Under the pieces are notes generated by a model. That model saw only the letters and a program-made list of their open reading frames with translations, ran no database searches and was not told where the DNA came from. Source: Selaginella moellendorffii (lineage: Eukaryota; Streptophyta; Lycopodiopsida; Selaginellales; Selaginellaceae). Taken from it: a stretch of DNA of 64,000 nucleotides. The stretch covers positions 1 through 64,000 of the forward strand of contig NW_003314311.1 in the NCBI RefSeq assembly GCF_000143415.4, given 5' to 3'. Below are positions 22,221 through 34,788 of this stretch, in pieces (within the stretch, counting starts at the first letter, position 1; each line of letters opens with the position of its first letter). A program made the translations under genes and the position numbers.

Positions 22221-24011
22221 ATGGTGCAAGGTTTGCTTCGACGTGCACTTGGAGCGGTGAAAGACCAGGCCAGTATTGGACTAGCCAGAGTGAGCAGCAG
22301 CAGATCTCGGTATGTTCCAGCTCTGGAAATCGCAATTGTGAAAGCCACTAGCCACGACGAACTGGTGATGGTGGACGACAAGCATATCTTGGAGATAGTC
22401 TACTTGATGTCCTTCTCCAGAGGATACGCCAGCGTCTGCGTCTCTCTACTCGCTAGAAGGCTGAGCAAAACGAAGAACTGGGTGGTGGCTTTGAAGGTCC
22501 TGCTGGTAATTCACAGGTTGCTACTCCAAGACTCGTCAGTGATGGATTCGAGCTTCGACGACGAGTTAATGCTGGCTAGCAGGAGGATGCTCAGCTCCTC
22601 AAGCTTCAAGGACGAATCGAAGGATCCTCTGGCGCAGCTGTGCAGCTCCTTTGTCCGGAACTATGCTCTCTACATCGACGAGTGGCTCGACTGCTTTGTT
22701 CTGGGGGCCGCATCGCAGGATAGTTCCCTTGGCCAGGCTGCGGGGAATATAGTCGTGGACTTCAATGATTATAGAGTGGACTACACGACGTACAAGCAGG
22801 ACGAGCTCGTCCAGCAGCACCAGAAGAGCCAGAGCTCGGTGTCTGAGACCGACGCAGGGATTGGAATGCTGCTCAAGCGAGTTCCTGTGCTCCAACATCT
22901 GCTCGAGCACGTCCTTGGCTGCTCGTCGGGCGTGGAAGTCCGCCATCCTCTGGTGAGGTCGGCTCTCACTTTGATCCTGCGAGACAGCTTCCGGGTCTAC
23001 GCTCACGTCTGCGATGGCACAAGCACGCTGCTAAACGAGTTCTTCCTCATGGTTCACAAGGATGGTCTCAAAACTTTCGCGATTTACAGCCGGCTCGGGA
23101 AGCAGGCTGACGCTCTGGGAGAGTTGTATGAGAACTGCCGGGAGATGGGAATGTGCTCCGGATCGGAGTACCCGTCCGTCCAGAAGGTTTCTCGCGAGCA
23201 TCTGGTCCTACTCGAGGACTACTTGAAGGACGCCACCCGCAGGAACACCGACCAAGTTGATACGGCGAGCAGCGACGGGAAAACAAGCGAAGAAGTTGAC
23301 GAGATAGCTCCAATTGTTCTCGACGGGAAGCCGAAGCAGGACGTGGATCTGATCAGCTTGGAGCAGCAGCAGCAGCAACAGCAGCCTCTTTTCTCGACGG
23401 CTTCCGAGACCGAGAGCTCGTGGGAAACTTTTGCATCGAGCTCGGAAGAGGGTGGAACTCGAGCAAACCAGAAAAGTTCTCCAGCCAGCAGCAGCAGCCC
23501 GGGAAATCTCAAGAGTTCTCCGAAAGCTTCACCAGGAGACGATTCATCAAACGACACGGATGGAAAGTCTCTAGCAGCAACAGCAGCAGCAGCAGCAGTA
23601 GACAATCCAGCCGCGGGAAATCTCAAGACCAACAACTGTGAATCATCCGACTGGGAAGTAGCGCTCATGGACGAAGCCAAGAAGCTCTCGAGCTCTCTCT
23701 CCACGGCTTCCAGAGGGAGGAGCACGAGTTTTAGCCTGAGCGAGTGGCAGCCGGGGAACACTTCGAGGAGCTCAAGCGCTCGCGGCAGGCCGCAGCGAAG
23801 CAGGATTCCTCTTCTCTCCATGTCGGCGTTGCCCGCGCCGTTCGAGCTTGGATCACAGTCGTCGTCCTCGTTCTCCACCGCCAACGAAGATCTCTTTGGA
23901 TCGAAGAAGCGATTCCAGCAGCATCAGAGGATTGGAATTGGGAGCCCCGGATCGTATGGAAAGCTCATGAACAAGCATCCACAGGGATACAAGCACTTGC
24001 TCGCTCGCTAA
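22221..24011 (+). CDS. ANTH-domain clathrin assembly protein (AP180/CALM type)
   Basis: 596 residues in one exon. ANTH proteins bind PtdIns(4,5)P2 and recruit clathrin at the plasma membrane or trans-Golgi. The N-terminal ANTH domain (about aa 1-280) starts MVQGLLRRALGAVKDQ, as plant family members do, followed by IAIVKATSH and DDKHILEIVYL (lipid-binding helix region), NWVVALKVLLVIHRLL and FVRNYALYIDEWL. It ends near VSREHLVLLEDYLKD. The C-terminal half is low-complexity: a Gln run near aa 385, Ser- and Ala-rich stretches, then GSPGSYGKLMNKHPQGYKH. This start was chosen because it matches the family N-terminus. An upstream in-frame extension is possible. It converges on the lectin-like gene downstream. 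Confidence 0.92.
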   Translation: MVQGLLRRALGAVKDQASIGLARVSSSRSRYVPALEIAIVKATSHDELVMVDDKHILEIVYLMSFSRGYASVCVSLLARRLSKTKNWVVALKVLLVIHRLLLQDSSVMDSSFDDELMLASRRMLSSSSFKDESKDPLAQLCSSFVRNYALYIDEWLDCFVLGAASQDSSLGQAAGNIVVDFNDYRVDYTTYKQDELVQQHQKSQSSVSETDAGIGMLLKRVPVLQHLLEHVLGCSSGVEVRHPLVRSALTLILRDSFRVYAHVCDGTSTLLNEFFLMVHKDGLKTFAIYSRLGKQADALGELYENCREMGMCSGSEYPSVQKVSREHLVLLEDYLKDATRRNTDQVDTASSDGKTSEEVDEIAPIVLDGKPKQDVDLISLEQQQQQQQPLFSTASETESSWETFASSSEEGGTRANQKSSPASSSSPGNLKSSPKASPGDDSSNDTDGKSLAATAAAAAVDNPAAGNLKTNNCESSDWEVALMDEAKKLSSSLSTASRGRSTSFSLSEWQPGNTSRSSSARGRPQRSRIPLLSMSALPAPFELGSQSSSSFSTANEDLFGSKKRFQQHQRIGIGSPGSYGKLMNKHPQGYKHLLAR

Positions 24012-24254
24012 AGAGATAATGTTTCGAATTTGAATTTGAATTAAAATTCAAAACCATGGTACGAATCTTAGAAAGCAGCTGATCAAATATGATGATATCT
24101 CTTTGTTCTCCTCTTTTCTCTTCTTGATTCATGCTTTGCATGATGTTAAGTGATATCTTCTTGCTTGCCCTTTGTTAGATCTTTCACCAACTTTTTTGGA
24201 TTGTATTGTCTTCATTAAAAAACGGTAGATTGTTAAAGAAATTTAAAAATTTTG

Positions 24255-25118
24255 TTAATTTGATTTCCATATACAAGTTTGCAAGATAGTATCAGAAACA
24301 ACAAAATATCCTGCATTTTCAACACAAAGTGCATATGTAACCCATTCATTCTGTGAAGAAAAGTATTTTGACCAAATAAGTTTGTTGTTTAAATCATAAA
24401 TTGCAAGGTTACCATCTTTTTTTAAATAAAGAGTACATCCATTACCCATGTTATTGGTTTTTGTATCCCAAATTACATATAACCCTTTATATAGTACTAA
24501 ATTACAATCATATTGCATATACAAAATATATTGGCGATTTGGAGACTGAAGAAAATTTCCGTTTTTTATATGTGAAAAACTTGAGAAAATTGGTCCACTT
24601 CTTATGCAAACTATATAAATATTACAATCTCTAAAATTCATAGTGAGTGAATTAATAGTTTTATTAGTGGTATATAATTCATCATTATCTACTATATAAG
24701 ATATTAAATATCTCTCAGATATATATTCTGCTAAACCATATGTAACTAAATCATTCATAACATAATTTTTAAAAATATAATAAAATTGATTTTGTAAATA
24801 ATCTCCTTTGAAAATCTTTGATAAATTAACAATTATAGTGCAAGCTATTATACTATCTATATATTGAGTTTGTATATCTAAAGCACTTATAGTCACAATT
24901 AAAGTTTTATCTTTCTCAAATTTTACATGTGATAGTGAAAATCCAACAAATAAATCTTCCTTTTTATCAACATTTTTTATAAGATCAAATATTAAAGGTA
25001 AAATAGTTGTTTGCCTATATTTAATAGAAATAGCTTGTGGATGATCATAATACTTAGTTATACAATTAGAACATACAATTAATAGAAATAGTAAACTAAA
25101 AAATAAAACCATAACCAT
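24255..25118 (-). CDS. Secreted protein: unknown N-terminal domain + GNA-type (bulb) lectin domain
   Basis: 287 residues, no intron. A hydrophobic leader (aa 1-19, LLFLLIVCSNC end) predicts secretion. Aa 20-165 form a region I do not recognise. Aa 170-285 look like a bulb-type mannose-binding lectin: FLQSPNRQYILYMQYDCNL contains QYDCNLVLY, an exact match to the QxDxNxVxY sugar-binding motif, followed by a second degenerate repeat (KKDGNLAIY) and a third without the motif (GYFVVSD). Only one site looks competent. Codons are strongly A/T-ending, unlike the flanking ANTH and MCM2 genes. A paralogue with the same architecture lies at 60597-61451. Sugar binding is inferred from the motif. The biological role is unknown. 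Confidence 0.8.
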   Translation of the reverse strand: MVMVLFFSLLFLLIVCSNCITKYYDHPQAISIKYRQTTILPLIFDLIKNVDKKEDLFVGFSLSHVKFEKDKTLIVTISALDIQTQYIDSIIACTIIVNLSKIFKGDYLQNQFYYIFKNYVMNDLVTYGLAEYISERYLISYIVDNDELYTTNKTINSLTMNFRDCNIYIVCIRSGPIFSSFSHIKNGNFLQSPNRQYILYMQYDCNLVLYKGLYVIWDTKTNNMGNGCTLYLKKDGNLAIYDLNNKLIWSKYFSSQNEWVTYALCVENAGYFVVSDTILQTCIWKSN

Positions 25119-25462
25119 AAATTATTTTTGTAATTTTGACTACATAGTAGTTTTTAAATCCAATTTTGAAAATAAAATATAGAACCTTTAACATAGAGAA
25201 AATAAAATAAGAAAAAAATCATATAAAATATCAAGAATTTTGTATTTAATGTAAGGAATTTAAACTCCCGGTTAAAAGTTAAACATAGTTAAACAAGCTT
25301 AAAATTCCTTGTTAAAGGAAATTCCATTAGCTAAAATATACTTGAACGTTTTTGACGATAATCTGAGCCGTCAGTGTGAGCATCAGGGTTTTGTTTCCCG
25401 CCATTTCTTCTCTTGCTCCCGTCTAGGTCGCGCGAGGCGGGCGGATTTCGTGGTGTTCTGCG
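25119..25462. other. Intergenic between lectin-like gene and MCM2
   Basis: AT-rich on the left, turning GC-rich from about 25370. It holds the divergent promoters of the lectin-like gene (minus) and MCM2 (plus). At 25386-25412 there is a TTTGTTTCCCGCCATTT stretch; TTTCCCGC matches the E2F site consensus (TTTSSCGC) that plant MCM genes commonly carry. I infer S-phase control from it. Confidence 0.5.
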
Positions 25463-29089
<3,627 letters not shown>

Positions 29090-29230
29090 ACAGCGAACTG
29101 TGAGAACTTTGTTTCTTAACCCTGTTTGTATTTATATCAGTCCAATTTAAATGCTTCCTAATATGGTTTGTGGGAGTTTCTATTTAATGTGATACCATAG
29201 TGAGATTTTTTTTATTATTATGGCTTATAC

Positions 29231-32200
29231 ATGCTTATAGCTACTTGTGTTGCTGCCACCGAAAGTCCGGTAAGTGTTTATATTTCTTCGTGTTCATATT
29301 TCTTCGAATCTCATGTAAGATTGACTTCAGGAGAGCTCGATATATATCGTTCATTTGCGAAACACCGATCAAAATCTTCATCCAGATGCTATTACCGAAT
29401 ACCATCACGGAATATTGGCAAGGTAAAACTATTTTTATAGCGATATATGTTGAACTCTGATTTACTTCCTGCAGCCATGATATTGCAAGAGAATCCATGG
29501 TTTACAGCTACGGATGTGGCAAGGATGCACTGATGGTCGACTCAGCCAATCATGCACTTCGGAGTCGATTCCAAGTGCTGGTCAGAGGTGGAGGCACCAG
29601 ACTAAGTTCAAGAGCTTGCTTGGTTCTTTCGTTATTTTTTCTCCCTACTAGAACTTTTGGTTTCCAGCCAAAGACTGAGCCTTCAACCACGGTGAGGTAC
29701 ATGCTTTAAATGGATTTGCTGCACGTTTCACCAAGGAACAAGCTGCTAGAATATCACGTACGTAAACTCTTCTGTTCTATTTTATATTTCCTTCTTACTA
29801 TAAGGCTTTTGGTTTGAGCAGAACACCACGATGTACAATCGGTTTTTCCTAGCAGGCGCGTGGAAACTTACACAACAAGGTCCTGGGACTACATGAGCAT
29901 GGGAAACTCACAAGACTCTCTATTTGGTACAAAACGCCCCCCGCTGCGGAGTGAAACCAAACAAGGAGAGGATGTTATCATCGGACTTGTGGACACTGGT
30001 ATATGGCCGGAAGCACAGAACTTCCATGACGACGGGATGAGCGCAGTTCCTAAGAGGTGGAAAGGAATTTGCCAAGAGGGAGAAGCATTCAATTCTTCCC
30101 ATTGCAACAGGTAACTTCGATTTTCTTTTTCTTTTTCTTTTTCTTTTCACCGCGTCTAATGTGTTGTGTTCAGGAAACTGATTGGAGCAAGATATTTCTA
30201 CCAAAGTTATCTACATTCGAAGGGCGCGGCAAATGTTTCTCAATTCGCACCTCAAATACGACTTTACATTTCAGCCAGAGATGACGTGGGTCATGGAACA
30301 CACACGTCCTCCATTGCCGCTGGAAGATACGTTCCAAACGCCAGCCTCTTTGGTCTGGCAAATGGAACTGCAGTAGGGGGAGCTCCAAAAGCCAGGCTCG
30401 CCATGTACGAAGTGCTTTGGGGCGGCAGCGGCGACGACGCGGATGTAACTGCTGGTATCGACGCTGCGGTCGAGGATGGAGTGGACATTATCTCCATGTC
30501 TTTGGGAGGCCGCGCCGTGCTTTCTTTCAAGTACGTCGGGTCTTTCATTGCGGCGCTCGGTGCCGTCGAGAAGGGTGTTGTGGTGGTAACAGCCGCTGGA
30601 AACGACGGTCCAGACACTTTCTCAGTTTCCAACTCACCTCCATGGATGATCACTGTTGGTGCTAGCGCCGATGACCGGACGTTCAAGAACAATGTCACTC
30701 TGGGGAATGGAGTGAGCTTTAAAGTAAGCCAACTTTCTGCTCAAAGCTCAAACAACTTCATAACTCTTTCTACTTTCAGGGGTTAAGCTTGACGCTCAAT
30801 GGCACCAAGGACTTCTTGCCTCTTGTATCTGGAGACGCCGCTGGATCGAGTATTTGTCGTTTAGGGGCTCTAGATCCCGTCAAAGTGAGGAACAATGTGG
30901 TGGTTTGTGAATACGATTATAGATATACTCCGGATCCCACTGCGGCAAGCGAAGCAGTTTTACATGCCGGAGGAGCTGGTGTTATATATTTCTACCAAGA
31001 CGAAAAGGCGACAGTAGATGGTCACCTCTGCGTCCTACCTTGTTCTTCCATTTCTGCAACTGATGCACAGAGAGTCCTCTCTTATATTTCATCTACAAGG
31101 TAACAGAAAGGCTTCTCTCCTTTCTCACATCGAACAATCTCTCTTTCCAGCAATCCGGTTGTGAATATAAGTCCAGTGGAAACAACTCTGGCCACGTCGA
31201 AGGTTCCAGTCGTGGCTACGTTCTCGGGCCGGGGTCCCGGTGCCGACCCGAACGTCGTCAAGGTATAGCTCAAACTCGATGCAAACGTTTCTATACTGAA
31301 AATCCTTTCGTGTTTCACAGCCTGATATCGTGGCACCTGGTGTCGATATCTTGGCAGCATATTCTCCAGTTCTCCCAGTTGAACCAGGCGATAAGCTCGA
31401 TCGACGTCGCACCAGTCACGTAATTTTTTCAGGAACCTCTATGGCCTGTCCTCACATTGCAGGCATTGTTGCGTTGCTCAAATCGCACCATCCGGACTGG
31501 AGTCCAGCAGCGATCCTATCAGCTATAGTCACGACAGGTGATAGTAACAACAATCTCTACAGCTTTTCTCAACTTTCAACTATTTTACAGGTTACAAGGA
31601 TGGGATGGTTGGAAACCCCTTCGACTTTGGAGGCGGCCATGTCAATCCAAACGCTGCACTTCATCCCGGCGTGCAAATCCGGTGCGACGCGTTTGAGCTT
31701 TACGGCCTCCCGGCTGTGGAAACTACAGCGATGTGCCGCTCAACGTCAACTATCCCTCCATAGCTCGGCTTGATCTCGCGAACAAAACGACCATCACCAG
31801 GAACGTTACCAATGTGGAGGAGGAGGGATCAGTGTACCGCGTGACCGTGATCAGCCCCCCGGGTTATAGCATCCAGGTAGAGCCCCAGGTTCTACGCTTC
31901 GATCGCAAGGGAGAGACGAAAACGTTCCGAGTCACGATGGAGGCAACGAGCGAGGCTGGGGATAATCTCTTTGAAGAGGCATTTGGGTCGATAACTTGGA
32001 GTGATGGGCTTCATGACGTAACGAGTCCTGTGGCTCTTGTAAGGTTCGCCAACATTCCTCTAGACTATGATCGAGAACCCAGTCCTCCTGCGAGAGCTAA
32101 TCCTACGAATAGTTTTTCTACGTGTCCTCCCACTGCGGCTATATCTTCAAGGTCAGAGTTTATAGCGCGAATTCAAATAACTGGTACTAATCTTTCTTTG

Positions 32201-32282
32201 TTTTTCCAGCTCCAACGCTTATATGTCTTCTTTATCGTTATATGTTTTCTCTACAGTGCTTTTGTGGCTCATAGCTGCGTAG
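29231..32282 (+). CDS. Subtilisin-like serine protease (S8 subtilase) with GPI-type C-terminal tail
   Basis: Proposed exons: 29231-29269, 29331-29422, 29475-29515, 29680-29757, 29822-30110, 30174-30723, 30780-31099, 31151-31262, 31321-31537, 31591-31681, 31729-32151 and 32210-32282. They close in frame at 774 residues, the usual subtilase length. Order: short leader, I9 propeptide ([24 protein letters not shown]), catalytic Asp in [10 protein letters not shown] (about aa 141), His in [10 protein letters not shown] (about aa 220), oxyanion Asn in [11 protein letters not shown] insert, Ser in [10 protein letters not shown] (about aa 547), Fn3-like domain ([16 protein letters not shown]), then a Pro/Ser-rich linker and a hydrophobic end [14 protein letters not shown]. 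Weak points are the 164-bp intron 29516-29679 (poor donor and acceptor), the 47-bp intron 31682-31728 (no pyrimidine tract) and a short signal peptide. It could be a damaged copy. Its start is 141 bp past the MCM2 stop. Confidence 0.8.
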
Positions 32283-32511
32283 TTATATCTATTAATTCTT
32301 GTAATTTGGTTAAATAGATATTTCATTTTTTTACATTTTTTCTACCAGTTGCTAGCCCACCAGCGTTGGCAGATACTTTGCAAAGCCGACAAACTTATCA
32401 ACCAAGTCACTAGACTTTGATGCCTATCAAACTCTATCAGCCCTGAATATAACCAGCGAGCTCTAAAGCTGTTGCAATAAGGCAGGGAGTCCTACTAGAT
32501 AGTAACATTTT
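32283..32511. other. Intergenic between convergent subtilase and PPR genes
   Basis: 229 bp holding the 3' ends of two convergent genes. AT-rich after the subtilase stop. No other feature seen. Confidence 0.5.
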
Positions 32512-34788
32512 TTAAGAATGAGCATAAGCATTGTGCAGAAGGTTATATGGGGCAGCCACCTCTGGTTCCAGCTCAAATATAAACCGGGCAACTCTCTCAG
32601 CTCTCACAACGTCCCCATTGATCCGACAGGCTGCAAGCAAACTCGTCCATGCCACTGCATCAGGCAAAAAAGGCATATTCAACACAAGCTCTTCCGCCTC
32701 TCCCAGCTTCTTGGCTCGTCCAAGAATGTCCACCAAACAGTAATAATGCTCGATCCTTGCAGCTACAAAGTGATCTTCAATCATCGCTGCAAAGTAGTGA
32801 CGGGCTTCGTCTATCATCCCCGAATGGCTGCAGCCGTGGAACAGCCCAACAAAGCTGCTCTCGTTGGGAATCATGCCTTCCAAGCTCATCTCTTTGAACA
32901 TAAAGTTCGATTCTCCAAGATTCCCATTCCGGGCATAGGCCGCAACCATAGTGTTCCAAGCAATCACATCCTTAAACTCCATGGCATCAAAAGTTTCGCG
33001 GCTTTCTACCACATTCCCTGCTTGCGAATATGCAGCAATCAAGGCCGACCAGGAAAGAGTGCTAAAACTTGGGATTCTCTCAAAGACCATCTTTGACTCA
33101 TTGAGATGCCCATTTTGGGCATAGCACACGAGCACCGTGTTCCACGACGTCACGTCCCTGTGGATCATCCTCTCAAAAGTCTCTCGTGTCTCGTTAAGGT
33201 GGCCTCTCGCAGCGAATGTCTGGAGAACCGCATTGCACGATCCAACGTCGAACTGGAGCATTCCCTCAAACATGTTTCGTGCTTCTTCCAGGCAGCCGTT
33301 TTGGGCATAGCCCGTGATCACCGCGTTCCACGAGATGGAGTCCCACTGTGGAAGCCTGTCAAACGTTGCCTTGGAAGCATCCATGTCGCCACCTCGAGCA
33401 AAAGCCCGGATCAAACACGTCCACAGGACGATGTCTCGCTTTCCCGTGACCGATCGAAAAAGGTTTCTGGCGTTGTCGGGATCTCCACATTCGGACTCCA
33501 CGAGCATCATGGAGCTGAAAGAGAGAATGTCTCTCTCGGGCATTGCTTGGAAGAAGTCTCTGGTTTTCTCAATATGCCCGGCTTGGGCATATACCGCTAG
33601 AGCCGCATTGAGCGATATCATGTCCCAGTATGCCATCCTCGAGAGAGTGGCTTCCACTCCAGCGAGATCTCTGGCGTTCGCGAAAGCATCGAGCATGGAG
33701 TTCCATGCAACTATGTCTTTGAGTGGCATCTCTTGGAATACGCTCTCGGCTCCAAGAACATCACCCTCGATCGAGAGAGCTCCCAGGAGAGACGTCCATG
33801 AGACGCAGTTCCTGCTGGGCATGAGATCAAAAGCGGCTCTTGCATCGTCAATCGCCCTGGCATGGCCGAAGGCAGCCACCATTGCAGACCACACAACGAT
33901 GTTCTTCTCGGGGATTGCATCAAACGTTGCCTTGGCTTCGTCAAGGAGATTGGAACGAGCGTAGGCTTGAATCATACAGACCCAAGAGGTGGTGTCTTTG
34001 TCTTGCTGCTCGTCAAACAAGTTTCTCGCTTGATCGACATACCCGGCCTGGGCATATGCTTGGGTCAAGGCATTCCAAGAGGCTACGTCGTAAAAGGGCA
34101 TCTCAACAAGCAATGCTTTAGCCTTTTCCAGATTGCCTATTTGTCCATACTCCACTGCCAAGACTGTGACAGACACTACATCATGTAGCGGCATTAGACT
34201 CAATACTTGGCTCGCAGATTGCAAATCACCTCTCTTGCCATGTGCTCTGATCAGGGTTGTCCACGAGATTGCATCTTTCTCAGGCATGAAATCGTAAAAA
34301 TTTCCAACATGTGGGGTATCTTGAACTGCTAGCATTGTGTTGCAAGATACTAAGTTCCACTGAGGAAGCTTGGTAAAAACCTCTCTGGTTTGCTCCAAAA
34401 AATGCCCAGTTTGGGCATATGCTGTAAGGAGGGCAGTCCAGGACACCACATTCTTCTCCGGCATCGCATCGAATGCTCTCTTAGACCCGTGCAAGTTACC
34501 AGTTCGGGAATATGTGCTGAGGATGATATTCCACGAGAAAAGATTCGGGTGGTGGATGGAGTCGAAGACAGCTTTTGCATCTTGCAGGCTCCCGCATTTG
34601 CCATACATGTCAACAAGCAAGTTGAGAAGGTATCTGTCATGCCTGTGCTCAGAGGCAAGGATTTGTGCGTGCGTGGCTTTTGCTTTGGACAAGTCCCGTG
34701 ATTCACCGCACCGCCTCACTAAAAGACTTAAGGAGCTGAGAGTCTCTCTTGCAATGGAAATGGTCGATAGAAGTCTCCTAAAGAGCAT
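32512..34788 (-). CDS. PLS-type pentatricopeptide repeat protein, truncated E domain
   Basis: 758 residues, intronless. PPR proteins bind organellar RNA one base per repeat. PLS-class members usually specify C-to-U editing sites. The first about 25 residues (MLFRRLLSTISIARET) are Arg/Ser-rich and lack acidic residues before the Glu, which fits an organelle transit peptide. From about aa 30 there are some 20 repeats of about 31 residues with the recurring pattern FDAMPEKNVVSWTALLTAYAQ (longer runs not shown). The C-terminus (EAEELVLNMPFLPDAVAW) is the start of an E1 motif and stops at YAHS, so E2 and DYW are absent. Editing, if any, would need a separate DYW protein. A decayed piece of a close copy lies at 37650-37810. 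Confidence 0.92.
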   Translation of the reverse strand: MLFRRLLSTISIARETLSSLSLLVRRCGESRDLSKAKATHAQILASEHRHDRYLLNLLVDMYGKCGSLQDAKAVFDSIHHPNLFSWNIILSTYSRTGNLHGSKRAFDAMPEKNVVSWTALLTAYAQTGHFLEQTREVFTKLPQWNLVSCNTMLAVQDTPHVGNFYDFMPEKDAISWTTLIRAHGKRGDLQSASQVLSLMPLHDVVSVTVLAVEYGQIGNLEKAKALLVEMPFYDVASWNALTQAYAQAGYVDQARNLFDEQQDKDTTSWVCMIQAYARSNLLDEAKATFDAIPEKNIVVWSAMVAAFGHARAIDDARAAFDLMPSRNCVSWTSLLGALSIEGDVLGAESVFQEMPLKDIVAWNSMLDAFANARDLAGVEATLSRMAYWDMISLNAALAVYAQAGHIEKTRDFFQAMPERDILSFSSMMLVESECGDPDNARNLFRSVTGKRDIVLWTCLIRAFARGGDMDASKATFDRLPQWDSISWNAVITGYAQNGCLEEARNMFEGMLQFDVGSCNAVLQTFAARGHLNETRETFERMIHRDVTSWNTVLVCYAQNGHLNESKMVFERIPSFSTLSWSALIAAYSQAGNVVESRETFDAMEFKDVIAWNTMVAAYARNGNLGESNFMFKEMSLEGMIPNESSFVGLFHGCSHSGMIDEARHYFAAMIEDHFVAARIEHYYCLVDILGRAKKLGEAEELVLNMPFLPDAVAWTSLLAACRINGDVVRAERVARFIFELEPEVAAPYNLLHNAYAHS

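Noticed and set aside
29231-32282. Calling the subtilase a pseudogene because of apparent frameshifts
   Set aside because: A 12-exon model with GT-AG introns throughout closes in frame at the normal length with all catalytic residues. Two introns look poor, so doubt is recorded but the call stays CDS.
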